Counted from the first letter of the stretch, positions 44,488 through 55,625 are shown. The stretch: DNA of 64,000 nt from Tetrapyrgos nigripes (GCA_013368315.1 JAACJM010000038.1:248001-312000), one strand, 5' to 3'. Notes: generated by a model not told the origin, from the letters alone. Translations and numbers: made by a program.

Positions 44488-44666
44488 CGGATCCAAGCTG
44501 GAACACCCCAATCACAATTCCCAGCAGTATCACACATGTGGAGTCACAGATGGATCCTGTTGTGCCTGAAGTTCCCATCGTATCCGAACCTAGTCCATCT
44601 GCCCATCCTGTTGTGCCTGAAGCTCCCATTGTATCCAAACCTGGTCCATCTGTCCAGATCATCTAG
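44484..44666 (+). other. Short ORF with 17-residue tandem repeat
   Basis: The frame reads two copies of PVVPEVPIVSEPSPSAH and PVVPEAPIVSKPGPS from a 51-bp DNA duplication (44558 and 44609). It may be the proline-rich tail of the second Plavaka-1 gene, since it starts where that frame ends (overlap of 4 bp, ATGA). Confidence 0.4.
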
Positions 44667-45431
44667 CCAAACACGTCTAATCTGTCTAACCAACTCCAAC
44701 CCATGGAACCTCGTGCTAGCCGCCAACGCATAACACTGACTGCTGCAGAAGTTGGAGCTGAGTCTGCTGATACATCTGATCCAAATTTCTGTTGATGTCT
44801 CTGTTGATCTCCAGTGTAATGCCTGTACTGATTCCTTGCTACATGTCAATGACAACAAACATGTATATATCAAATCTGAAGAGATATCATGCCTACATGA
44901 GCCTTTGACTGAACAAGGGGAAAGCAGCACTGAGTACATCAGACAAGCTTGTTCCCTACGTATAAAAACAGAACCATGGCTTAGCTGTCTTAATCATCAC
45001 TGTCACTGGCAACTATTAGATTACTGGTCTGACACAGGTTCAAGCCTTTCAAATGGCAATTCTTCATTAGATTAAGTGAACGGTCTACATTGAATATTGC
45101 CTAACTAATGATTTTGGCATTGCCTAGCAAGTTTGGGCCTCCCTCACAACCCTGTTGCCATTGCAAGCCCCACAGTGTCGTAAGCCATTACAAGCACAGC
45201 ATCCACCTCTCCTTATTAAATTTCCTCTTGCTGGTGATGCATTGTAATGCCCTGCCCAGATCCAGCCATTGTAAGCTGTTGCGAGCACTTATCAGGCTGA
45301 ATTGATTTTTCCGACATTAGCTGACTTGTCTGAGCCTTTTGGAGTCAGTTCTGGTTGCTAACAAGGGTATGGATAATACTCTCCATGGTAGCCATGTTGA
45401 TGTCAGAGTTTGGGGTTAGGGTCCTCAGAGA

Positions 45432-45938
45432 CTAGTGATGATGGTGCAGAGACAGGAGTAGAGCTGAATGAGGCTGGTGACACAGGGAGAGGAGATGACT
45501 GGACAGAAGGTGGAACAGATGATGGAAGTGGAGTGTGAGTGAGATCTGGCAATAGAATAATGGAAGTACTGAATTCAGAAAAGGGAAATGGCAGGTGGAA
45601 GAAGGGCGTCGGAAGTGAGAATGTAATAGAGCTAGATTGCTGGGTAGGATTATACTACTGTTTCCTTCCCAGAAATAGTAGTGGACCTGGAGAATAGAGT
45701 GATAAGCATGGGGACAGGGCTGTTGTAGACAGTTGTTGTAGGCTTCATCTCCATCTTCAAGGTAGCTATTGATATCAAAGTTGACATGCTTTTGGTCTGA
45801 TAAGTCAAAACCATGTAGGAAACCTATGCAGGGAAGTGGGGGAGATGCAGAGACAGATGAATCAGAGATTGAGGAGATGTGGTGACAGTAGTGCCTGCAA
45901 GGATGACCTATACAGAGGCTGCCAGTGCAGTAAGACAT
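45432..45938 (-). pseudogene. Probable Gypsy-2 gag N-terminal region
   Basis: A 168-codon minus frame lies between the Plavaka-1 end and the right LTR. It is rich in His, Ser and Leu, so this may not be the true frame. By position it should be the gag N-terminus; a neighbouring frame at 45316-45350 reads ELTPKGSDKSANVGKI, which could lead into the capsid domain. Confidence 0.4.
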
Positions 45939-46015
45939 CTTGACCTAATCTCACAAAGAGGCAAGCGCTTAGATAGTGATAATGAGAAGCTATGGGCTCA
46001 ACTCAACTAACAGAC

Positions 46016-46190
46016 AGTGATAAGTACTAGAACTACAGTGTCCATCAGTAAAGGGTTTATATATATAAGGTTCAGGGGAAACAAGGCTGTATCAGAGAAA
46101 GGAAAAGTCCAGTGTGTAGTATGTGGAACAAGAGTCATATGGTGTAAAGGTCTGGGGATACAGAGATAAGAAGAAATAAATAATACCAAA
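46016..46190 (-). repeat. Gypsy-2 5' LTR, shortened
   Basis: It matches 33756-33977 but lacks about 45 bp after ccatcagtaaag. The outer end (after aagaaataaataata at 46185) diverges from the other copy. Confidence 0.7.
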
Positions 46191-46199
46191 TATAGATGT

Positions 46200-47810
46200 C
46201 ATGACAAGTGGCATGGTACAGCCTGTTACTCAGGTTGACTCGCCTGATGTCACGAACTGCTACAGTTCTCTGTCCTCCTCCTTCTTCTACTTCATTATTG
46301 AACCCATTTTCTGATCACTTGTCTATTGCATTTCCTTGATAAACCTTTTTAAAACTTTATAAACCTTGTGTTACTGACTTTGAACCAATCTTCCATTTGA
46401 TTGATCTTATCTTTTTCCTATGTTCCTCCACTTTCTCCTATGTTTCTCCTATTTCTCCTATCTTGTTCCTATCACCTATTCATTGTTCTTCTATATAAAC
46501 CACTCGACATTCTAGTTAGTCCTTTAGTTCGTACTAGTACTACACAGTGTAGAGCATAGTCAGCTTACTCTTGCTCTCAATTGATCTTGTCTTTGTGTGA
46601 CTTGGATGGTTTGTCATTAAGTGTACAAATGACCTTGACACTTGAATGAACTCCTCTACACCCACCTCACTATCTGAGTCTTTTCCTCTGTTCTCAATTC
46701 CTTTTATCTTTTACCACCATTTCATCTATATTGCAAGTGTTATTCTTCATTTTGATTGCTAAGCAGACACTACTTCGAGTAACAGTGTAGCAACAATTGT
46801 TCTCCCCTTTGTATATTCTTTCCACTCTGTCTACCACATTCTCTCAGATCTGCTTCAATCCTCCTGAAGATTTGCTTGAATATGTCTACTACACACTGAG
46901 TACTGGTGTAGTCATGCAGAAAGCATTCAGGCAGATCCTTGGAGTTATGATTGAAACTTCATCTGCACACATCGTTGGGTTTGAAAATTGGAACAAGATG
47001 ACATAATCCTCTCTACTTACTCGTACATATGAGTCACCCTCGACCTTGATACCAAGGAAACTGTTGTCAGGATTATGGGACCTCTGTTCTTCAGAGAGTA
47101 CAACATACCTACAGGACCTCCATTCCTTACAGACTATGGCACACCTTCCTCCTTCATTCTCAAACCCAATCCCTGACTTGAAAGGGCAGAAGAGAAGGCC
47201 CTAAGAGACTGTAGAAGCAGTATATGACAAGTCAATGATTATGATCTGCCAATCCAGCTCTTTCCTGTGCAAACTGTCCACATGCTTATTGGCCCAGATC
47301 AAAACAAGACACTTATTATATTGCAGATGATGAAGAAAATCTGTGGAAGTTCTGCAGTGGTCTACCGTGTCTTAATAGATACAACAGGCAGAGACTTCCT
47401 CCCAACGTTTCCCTTAACCTACCATTCAAAGTTATAACCGATAATCAGGAACTAGAAATCCAAAAGGCACACCCTGTCATCAATTCTGAAACAGAACAAG
47501 ACCAAGGAACATCTACTCCCACAAACACTCAACCGAATCCTAATCCATCTTCCACATCAGATCTCCTACCAGATCTATCTTCTGACAACCTGTCAACCCC
47601 GATCCATCAGAACCAAATGACCCTCTCTCTCCCATAATTCCGTCTACTGAAGAACCATCTGTAGCTCCTCATCGTCCAAACCCTCCTTCTCCAGACCCAT
47701 CAGATCCAGATGACTTGGCCATGGCTGACATAGCACCTAATGACTCTAGAGAAAACCTGACACCTTTAATGGAGAACGTGACAAGGCAAAATGATGGTTA
47801 GCTTTGTTTA
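46200..47810. other. Gypsy-3 upstream region, no clear gene
   Basis: ttctatataaaccactcg (46489-46506) is a good TATA box within what may be the Gypsy-3 5' LTR, but no second copy is in the window. The frame 46797-47006 (PPEDLLEYVYYTLSTG) and degenerate frames to 47810 with DPDDLAMADIAPND look like broken coding sequence I cannot assign. Confidence 0.35.
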
Positions 47811-47819
47811 ACAACTACC

Positions 47820-48946
47820 TATGTCAATGGAATTCCTCTCGTTCTTCACAGGAGAAAAAGGAGGAGACTGGGCAACTCAATGAATTACAGAATGAGAAGA
47901 TGATGAAGAGGATGAGAAAATTAAACCAGAAGACAGACGATGGATAACTTTGAAAGAGATAAAGGATAGGTTCAAAAGGGATTTCAAAGCTCTTGCTGCT
48001 GATGAGGTTGTGAAAAATAAAATCAAGAATCCTAGGATGGAGGGAATGGACATTAGTAGCTATAATAGTATGCTTGATACATATGGAGAAGAGTTGGACT
48101 ATGGAGAAACAGTCCTTCTGGATTTCTATAAAGCAGGTCCTCTGAAGGATCTTCAGAAGTCAGTGGGGCAAACATGGCCAAAGTGGAAGGACTTCAATGA
48201 GTATAAGGAGAGGGCGATGGATCTTCATTTGGAATAGATAAATGAGAGAGAAAGAAGGACGTTCAAGACCATTCTCTATGCCAAAGATGAATTTGGGTCC
48301 TTCTCAAGGACAAACAGTAGCAAGTGTAAATGTGCTTATCAATATGGGACCAGGCGCTAACTCATCTTTTACTCCAAAAAGTAGGAGCATGCTTCACATG
48401 TAGACAACCTGGACACATGAGCAACAAATGTCTGACATTCCCAAACAATACTCTGAGGCCATCAATGTCTCAAAATACTTCTTGTAACTTCTCTCCTTGT
48501 GCTGTTAGGACAGCTGAAACTTCAGCTTCATCATTGTGTAACAGTGGCTCAAACATTGTCATCCTCAGATATTTCAGATATGGTTAACAAGGTTAAGGGT
48601 TTGGAAGGAGAAGAGAAAGAACAGGCTAGTGTATATTTGAAAGATGTTATGGTGACATTGACGGATTTTTGAATCACTCCTCTGTTACGTCGTCAGAAGG
48701 AGTTGTACAGTATGCTGGACAATATATGAGCAATCAATATCATGTTTTAAACCCTTTTTGTGAGTGTACCTTTCCTTCAGAATTGAGAATGTCGGCAGTC
48801 ACTTGTAACTGACTTAAAACTAAACTTATTGGCAAAATCACTGGCAGAAAATTTGATGCAGAAGCTTTAATTTAGAGAGTCTGTTTGGGAAAGAAGAAGA
48901 GTATTTGGCATCAGATTCAGAGCTACCTATCCATGCAGGATTGTAA
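47820..48946 (+). pseudogene. Gypsy-3 gag
   Basis: The plus strand reads WITLKEIKDRFKRDFKAL, MEGMDISSYNSMLDTYGEEL, VLLDFYKAGPLKDLQKSV and WPKWKDFNEYKERAMDL (47940-48237), the gypsy capsid domain, then ACFTCRQPGHMSNKC (48392-48430), a zinc knuckle with CX2CX4HX4C. Stops at 48236 and beyond plus a frameshift break it. It is cut at 48946 by element B and resumes at 51615. Confidence 0.8.
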
Positions 48947-48951
48947 GATCT

Positions 48952-49202
48952 ATGCACTTCCCTATACTTCTTATACCTCTCCGATACTTTCCTATACTTC
49001 ACTTTCCTGTACTTTCCAGTAGGGTCCTGTCTGGATCCTTTCCAGTAGGGTCCTTTCCGGATCCTTTCCAGTAGGGTCCTTTCCAGATCCTTTCCAGTAG
49101 GGTCCTTTCCGGATCCACCTGGAAACCTCGTCCTCTCCATCCAAGACCTCCATCCGGATCCTTGGTGTTTCCTAGCATTAAGGGCTCCGCATGGACTTGA
49201 CA
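48952..49202 (+). repeat. Element B 5' LTR, internally deleted
   Basis: It is 251 bp versus 592 bp for the 3' copy; about 340 bp are missing from its middle. It contains four tandem units of about 24-26 bp built on ggatcctttccagtagggtc (49011-49113). Confidence 0.88.
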
Positions 49203-51017
49203 GTATTTTGCACTTCCTCCTTGACTTGTCAATGACTGTTTGTATTGGAATTCCCACCTTTCCGGTCAAGCTCCAGTCGGAGTATTGAGTCTGTCCATAG
49301 GCTCTCCTCTTCCTTGCACTCTGGTTATGCAGTGACCGAGTTTGCAATGTCCATTCCCACTGCTCCCTATGCCATCCTCGTATGCTTCACCTATGCACTT
49401 TCCATGCCCCGCACTTATTTTTTTGGCTCTGGAGCCTTCGGACACTCTTTACTTACTGTTTCCGACTTTTCCGAGCTTTTTCCTTCTAGATTTACTGACA
49501 TTTATTTTCCCTAAAACTCCGGTTGTATTCCGAGTTTTTTGTGCCTTCCTGGGTCCATTCCTTTCCGGACCCTAGGATTTACTCCATTTCATTCCTGAAG
49601 TCTGATTACCCCAGGTTTCCGGAGTATTTCCGATTTTTTTCTCTAATTTTAAAACATTTTATTTACCATTACTATTCCGGACTTTCCGGTCATTTTTCCG
49701 GTCATTTTCCGATCCATTTTATGACCTATATTCTTACCTCTCGCTTCCGGGCTTTCCGGAATATTTTTCCGATTTTTTCCGGTTTTTTTCCGGTTTTTAT
49801 AGCATCTTTTTCACTGTTAATTTTTACCTTTCCCTCCGATGTCTTTCCTGACATTCCCTCCACATTCCTATCCCCTCTGGCCCAGTTCCTTTCCAAGACT
49901 TCCATGTCTTTCCTTTAGGAATTGACTTTGTGTTGTATTTTGGATCTCGTCACCCTTTCCCACTTAAACCCGTTGGTTTCCTGGGTTAAAGAAGACACTC
50001 CTTCCATTTCTTCACTTGTCATTTTCCTCAGCACTTCTCCACTAGTTTGCACTTTGTGTGACTGTGGAATCCCTTGGTATCCGGTACTTTTCCGATGCCT
50101 CCTGGCTTTCCTGCCATTCCAACTCCTCTCTGGCTTTATGCCACTCCTACAGCTTCATCTGAGCTGCTTGCTGGTGCCACAACCCTCCTACATACATTCC
50201 GCTCTATCCCGCATTTTTTCCTTCTCCAAATTCTTTCCAGTCCTTTTCCATGCCATTGCACATTTTTTCCTTTCCAAGTCTTTCCCTTTCTGACTTTTCC
50301 TGCGTCATTCCGCATTTTTTGATTTCCAGCTCTTCCTTTTTCCTTTCCAGGTCGTTCCACTCTCTTCCCAACTTTTTCCGGTTTATTCCGCATTTTCGCT
50401 TTCCGGCTCTTTCCTTTCACTTCCCAAGTCATTCCACGCTGTTCCAACCCCCTCCATTGCATTCCGCTTTTTTCCACTTTCCATAGCTTTCCACATCCTT
50501 TCCACTCCATTCCACAATTTTCTGACTCTTTCCAGTCCATTCCACATTTTTTGCTTTCCAGCTCTTCCTTTTTCCTCTCCATGTCGTTCCACTCCCTTCC
50601 TGACTTTTTCCGGTTTATTCCGCATTTTCGCTTTCCAGCTCTTTCCTTTCACTTCCCAAGTCATTCCACGCTGTTCCAACCCCCTCCATTGCATTCCGCT
50701 TTTTTTCCACTTTCCACATCTTTCCACATCCTTTCCACTCTATTCCACAATTTTCTGACTCTTTCCAGTCCATTCCGCATTTTTGCTTTCCTGCTCTTCC
50801 TGCTCTATTCCGCATTTCTTTTTCGACTTTCCAAGTCTTTCCACCCCATTCCACATTTTTACTTATAAATTTACTACAAGACCAATTCCTTGTATTTCCT
50901 AACATTTTCCTATGCCTCTCGCAGGCTCAAGGCCTAAGAGGAGGATACTGTAAACCCTATGCATTTTCCCATACTTTCCTACACCTCTCGAGGGCTCGAG
51001 GCCTAAGAGGAGGATAC

Positions 51018-51609
51018 TGTAAGATCTATGCACTTCCCTATACTTCTTATACCTTTCCGATACTTTCCTATACTTCACTTTCCTGTACTTTCCAGTAGGG
51101 TCCTGTCTGGATCCTTTCCAGTAGGGTCCTTTCCAGATCCTTTCCAGTAGGATCCGATGACTTTCCAGTACAGTCTTACTTTCCATTACTTTCCTATCTC
51201 TTTCCGATCATTCCTTCATTTCCAATTCATCTCCAATCCTACTCCAACGTCTCCACTTCATATCCACAACTCCACTTTCCTTAGGAGGCGTTTCCCTTCA
51301 CCTTTCCTTCTGTAGTTATATTACTCTTCATTTCTGATCCTTTCCTATCTTATTCCTACACTTCCCGAAGTAGTACTTAAGCTAGCACATTTGTAGTAGA
51401 TAGCTTAAGTGCAAAATCGACATAGCTGGTCTCCTATCCTTTCCGATGGTTCCTTAGAGCTTCCTAGTCTTCCTGACTAGAATCCATACCTATATCTCTC
51501 TAAGCTCTTTCCTAACCAGATCCACCTGGAAACGTCGTCCTCTCCATCCAAGACCTCCATCCGGATCCTTGGTGTTTCCTAGCATTAAGGGCTCCGCATG
51601 GACTTGACA
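51018..51609 (+). repeat. Element B 3' LTR
   Basis: This 592-bp LTR has TG...CA ends. It contains gtagtacttaagctagca...gtagtagatagcttaagt, which matches the reverse complement of the Gypsy-4 LTR (53890-53940). A second truncated LTR start with its own polypurine tract lies just upstream at about 50935-51017. Confidence 0.88.
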
Positions 51610-51614
51610 AGGAT

Positions 51615-53640
51615 TTACGAAGGCTCAAGAACTTGAAGAAGCAACCATATCACTTACAGATAAGATTCTGTCCCAATATCATCAGTTTTTACCAGTTTTT
51701 GAAAAACGAACTTCAGAATGATTACCAAAACATGGCGAATGGGATCATGCTATCAAACTGAAACCAGACTTTGAACCTCGTCCCTGCAAAACAATTTCAT
51801 TGATGAGAACTTGGAAAAGGAGTATATAAGACCATCAAAGTCTCCTATGGCAAGTCTTTTCTTCTTCATTAAAAAGAAAAATGGAAAGCTACACCCCATA
51901 CAGGACTACCGAACATTGAACAAAGGGACCATAAAGAACAAATACCCTTTACCACTCATATCAGAGCTAGTAGAAAAACTCAAGGGAGCATGAGTCTTTT
52001 CAAAAATTGATCTTCAATGGGGATATAATAACATATGGATCAAAGAAGGAGATGAGTGGAAAGCAGCATTCAAGCCAAATAATAGGAGACTTTTTGAACC
52101 AATAGTGATGTTCTTCAGTCTTATGAACTCCCCTGCGACATTTCAGGCAATAATGATTACTCTTTTTAAGGACCTCATTGATTCAGGAAAAGTAGTTATC
52201 TATATGGATAACCTCTTGATCTTTACAGAAATGTTGGAAGAACATTGACAAATGGTCAAACAAGTGCTCACATGACTTCAGGAGAATGACCTTTATGCCA
52301 AACCAGAGAAATGTACCTTTGAAGCTAGCTCAGTAGAATTCCTAGGTCTCATTGTCTCTCATAATAATACATTGGCAATGGATCCTGTCAAAGTCAAAGG
52401 TGTTACTGAATGGTCAACACCACGAAATGTCAAAGATGTTCAGGATTTGGAAACTTCTATCGTTGTTTTATACATGACTTCTCTAAGGTCGCTCAACTGC
52501 TTTTCAATCTTATGAAGAAAGATGAATCTTGGAAACAGTCTGTCAATGCAGAGGAAGCCTTCCAGGCACTCAAAGATGCATTTACTTCTTCACCAGTCCT
52601 TTTAATGCCTGATCATTCTAAACCATATTGAGTAGAAGTAGATGCCTCTGATTATGCCATGGGAGGTATTCTATTGCAGAAAGGATCAGACAACAAATGG
52701 CATCCAGTCGCTTATCTATTCACAATAAAGAGTTGTTGGCAATCATACAGGCACTGGAGGCTTGGCTACATTACCTTGAAGGCACACCACATACTATTGA
52801 GATCCTCACTGACCACACCACCTCTCAGAAACTTAGCTGACGACAAGCAAGGATAGCTCTGTTTCTTACCAGATTCAGTTTCATCCTTATCCATAACCTG
52901 GGAGTCTTAATTGAAGTGATCCTCTTTCTCGAAGGGCAGATCATAAAGAGGGGGTTGAAGATGACAACAAGGATAGAGTGTGACTAGACCTCAAGTTCTT
53001 CAGAATTTGAGCTACAAGACCAGGGGCAGTGGTTGCAATTGGAGATGCCGAATTGAGAAGATGAATCAAAGAGTGTCCTAAAGTAGTCATGAGTGCTCTC
53101 GAAGTCATCTTAAACAATGGTCCATGCTCACTGGTCAGGAACTTACAGGGAATATTTTATTCTGAGGCAAAGTCTATGTCCCCTATGACCACCAATTATG
53201 TAGAGACATAGTCAAATGCATCACAATAGTCTCACTGTGGGACACCCAGGCCAGTTCAAGACCTATGAACTAGTTAGTAGAGAATTTTGGTGGCCTGGTA
53301 TGTCAGTATTTGTTTGCAATTATGTCGAAGGATGTGCTACCTGTCAATTGACCAAGGCACAAAACCATCCAACACATGTACCATTAATCCCAAATGACGT
53401 CCCAGAACGACCCTTTGATACCATTACCATTGATTTTATTACAGATCTTCCAGAATGCGAAGGCTTCAATGCAATTCATGTAACAGTGGACCAGTCAACT
53501 AAAACAGTAGTTGTTTTGCCCTGCCAAAAAGATATTGATAGTGACAGTACTATTGATGTTTTGTTCAATAACACTTGGCGACGGTATGGTCTGTGGAACA
53601 AAATGATATCAGATTGAGGGTCATGAGAGGGATATACACT
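51615..53640 (+). pseudogene. Gypsy-3 pol: RT, RNase H, integrase start
   Basis: The plus strand reads AQELEEATISLTDKIL and [14 protein letters not shown] (51630-51780), [31 protein letters not shown] (51835-51930), FFSLMNSPATFQAIM (52110-52155) and VVIYMDNLLIF (52192-52225, active site YMDN instead of YMDD). RNase H has VEVDASDYAMGGILL (52632-52676). Integrase reads HHNSLTVGHPG...CATCQLTK (53217-53360, HHCC) and FDTITIDFITDLP (53413-53451, first Asp). Stops where the family usually has Arg are TGA (51719, 51991, 52245, 52272, 52629 and 53616). It is truncated near 53640, before the Gypsy-4 LTR. Confidence 0.85.
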
Positions 53641-53670
53641 AAGTTAGGTATTACCTCAGCTCTGAGTATG

Positions 53671-54302
53671 TGTTAAGTCCGGGCAGATCCTAGCGTTAGG
53701 AAACACGTCAGACCCGAGCGGAAGTCTTGTTGGAGTTTAAGAAAGGATGAAGACAGAACCGGGCGGAACCGGTAGTCTTATGGAAATGAAGTATAGGGAA
53801 GACACGGAATGGAATCCGTTAAGATGGTACTTTGTTGTCTGAAGTCAGATGAAGTTATGAGACCAGCTAATTTGATTTTAGACTTAAGCTATCTACTACA
53901 AAGTTGCTAGCTTAAGTACTACTTCGGAAACTATCAGAATGAGTAGGAGTAAGATAGGAAAGGTTCGGAAATGAAGGAAAAGCACATGGTGTTATTGGAG
54001 ATGGATGGAGTACTACGGATCGAAGTGGAAACAAAGTGGAAACAAAGTGGAACGGATTGGAGATGAAGTGGAATAGCTTTGGAGATTAGATACGAGCTAT
54101 CCGGTAGTTATCTGAAATGAATCACGAGTTCCCAGATGGGATCCGTGTGTGGAGATTAATAGTGGAGCTCGGATATGAAATCGGAAATGAATGATCGGAA
54201 AGTGTTCGGAATGAAAGGGAACGAAGTTCGAAATAAAAGGAAAAGAAGTTCGGAATAGCATCGGATGCGATCGGAAAGATGTATGGAAGCATAGATATTA
54301 CA
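53671..54302 (-). repeat. Gypsy-4 3' LTR
   Basis: This 632-bp LTR starts tgttaagtccgggc on the plus strand and ends agatattaca. It matches 61202-61833 with roughly 6% differences by eye. It is followed by gtatccccctcttaggcctcg, the polypurine tract when read on the minus strand. Confidence 0.93.
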
Positions 54303-54540
54303 GTATCCCCCTCTTAGGCCTCGAGCCCTCGAGAGGCATGGAAACGAATAGTAGTCCGTCGGAATGAAGTTGAAAGGACAATAGAAAAAAAAAATAGAAA
54401 AGGGGTGGACCCCGGAAAATGAACAATGGAATCGGAAACAAATGGAAACGATCGGGATTGTGAATGGTTTCTAAATTAAGGAATTTGTAACGAAATGAAC
54501 AGGAAACAATAAGGATGGTCCGTGCACGTATTCGAAAACG

Positions 54541-54550
54541 TATAAAAAGG
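54541..54550 (+). promoter_or_regulatory. TATA box of the antisense gene
   Basis: tataaaaagg lies 54 bp upstream of the ATG at 54595, within Gypsy-4 but outside the LTR. It supports independent plus-strand transcription. Confidence 0.55.
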
Positions 54551-54594
54551 GAGATGTCTTCGGAAGCAGAGCAAAACCAACTTCACCATTATCA

Positions 54595-55625
54595 ATGTCT
54601 TCTACCACTTCCTACGTTCCCCTCGATGTTTCCAAGCTCCTGACGGAGTATATGACCGAATGGACAATGTCCAATGCGAAACCTCCGGCTCCTGTGCATC
54701 CCGACCCTTTGGTGGAGAAAGTGATTGAAGATGGTATGAGGGTGACGGAAAAACATCGGGTCCGTCAGGAGAACAAGAATGGTATGTGACCGGTTTTGAA
54801 TTGGGTTTTCCCCGGATGCTAACGGAATCAACTTTAGCTCGACAAACATATGAAGCTCTGATGGAGGAATATGAGGCTGCGGAGGAGTTGATGGAGTTGT
54901 GGTTGGAGCAGCGGAAAGACGTGGAAAACACGAAGAAGGAGGAATTGGAAGCTGAGGAGAGGAAACGGCTGGAGGAATAGATAAGGAAGGAGGAGGAGCG
55001 AACGGAACGGACGGGACGGGGTCCAGAGGTAGAGATGGAGTATTCCGATGCGGGCCCGTCGGAGAAGGCGAAAGGAAAGAGAAAAGCGAATTCCGGACTG
55101 AGTAGTCCTCGTGCGGCTCGGAGGCGACGTAGGGATGAGGGATCTGGGGATGAAGACTCAGAGAGTGAGGAAGAGGTTGAGGTGGAGAAGGGAGAGGCCT
55201 ATGCCGAGGTACGTTTGTTTTTTCCGTTTTTTCTTTACCTTCGGATTTTGACCTTGATTTTATAGCGGTGTTCCCGGTGTACCCGAAACGGTTCGGAGTG
55301 CACATCCCAAGGTAACGGGAAACGTGCTTGCGAGTCCTGCGCGGCATCACACGTGGGTTGTAGCTTCACCAGTCGGAAAGCCGTCATTCCCGACGTTTCT
55401 ACCCTTTGTGCCATACAGTTGGCCCAACTCCGTCGCATGATCCATATAGGGAATGTTCTGGAAGCGATGGCAGAATCATCGAACATCCCGCTTCCCAAGA
55501 TGGAGGATGAGGAGTGGACGGGAATGGAGGCAAGGTTGTTGGACATGCCAGATTCGCTCGGAAAGCCAAAGAAGAAAGGCAAAAGGAAGAAACCGAGATC
55601 AAAAGCAGTGGTAGAGGAAGATTAG
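54595..55625 (+). pseudogene. Antisense zinc-cluster gene inside Gypsy-4
   Basis: Model: exons 54595-54781, 54838-55208 and 55266-55625. Intron 1 has GTATGT, branch CTAAC (54819) and TTTAG; intron 2 has GTACGT and TATAG. The spliced frame is 305 codons and open except for a TAG at 54978-54980 (codon 110). Order: short N-terminus; Glu-rich probable coiled coil (64-110); basic, Ser-rich segment with RRRRR and acidic run; then Cys188, 191, 198, 208, 211 and 218 with spacing CX2CX6CX9CX2CX6C, matching the fungal Zn2Cys6 DNA-binding cluster; a helical stretch; a Lys/Arg tail. It is likely a nuclear DNA-binding protein. The TAG would stop translation before the cluster in this copy. Confidence 0.75.

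Larger units (their letters stand above)
38343..45316 (+). mobile_element. Plavaka-1: Plavaka-type DNA transposon with two genes
   Basis: The ends are imperfect inverted repeats: left tgttggaaatttcatttcag at 38343 and right (reverse complement) tgtcggaaaaatcaattcag ending 45316, with about 19 of 25 bases matching. Just inside both ends are repeated short words (cattgtaa/ttacaatg and variants: 38372, 38433, 45155, 45186, 45241 and 45266), typical subterminal transposase sites of CACTA-like elements. It interrupts Gypsy-2 gag. The target duplication is at most 2 bp (tt) and uncertain. It contains a transposase gene and a second gene, both on the plus strand. Confidence 0.75.
33756..46190 (-). 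mobile_element. Gypsy-2: decayed Ty3/gypsy element with nested Plavaka
   Basis: LTR-like sequences at 33756-33977 and about 46016-46190 bracket gag, protease, RT and integrase remnants in minus orientation. The gag is split by the Plavaka transposon 38343-45316. An unidentified 0.9-kb stretch (34600-35460) occupies the place of the integrase core. The right LTR has an internal deletion of about 45 bp. No target duplication could be confirmed. Confidence 0.75.
48947..51614 (+). mobile_element. Element B: non-autonomous LTR retrotransposon
   Basis: It runs 48952-51609, flanked by aggat at 48947-48951 and 51610-51614. LTRs begin tgtaagatctatgcac and end gacttgaca. The interior (49203-51017) is pyrimidine-rich, dominated by TTCCG/TTTCC words and a tandem duplication of about 240 bp (50310-50545 and 50550-50780), and encodes no gag or pol. 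The polypurine tract (cctaagaggaggatac before 51018) and LTR sequence match Gypsy-4 in opposite orientation, so it is a passenger of that family. Confidence 0.9.

Noticed and set aside
50136..50905. Minus-strand frames rich in Trp, Lys, Glu and Gly in element B
   Set aside because: They mirror the TTCC/TTTCC repeats, recur because the DNA is duplicated, and show no domain.
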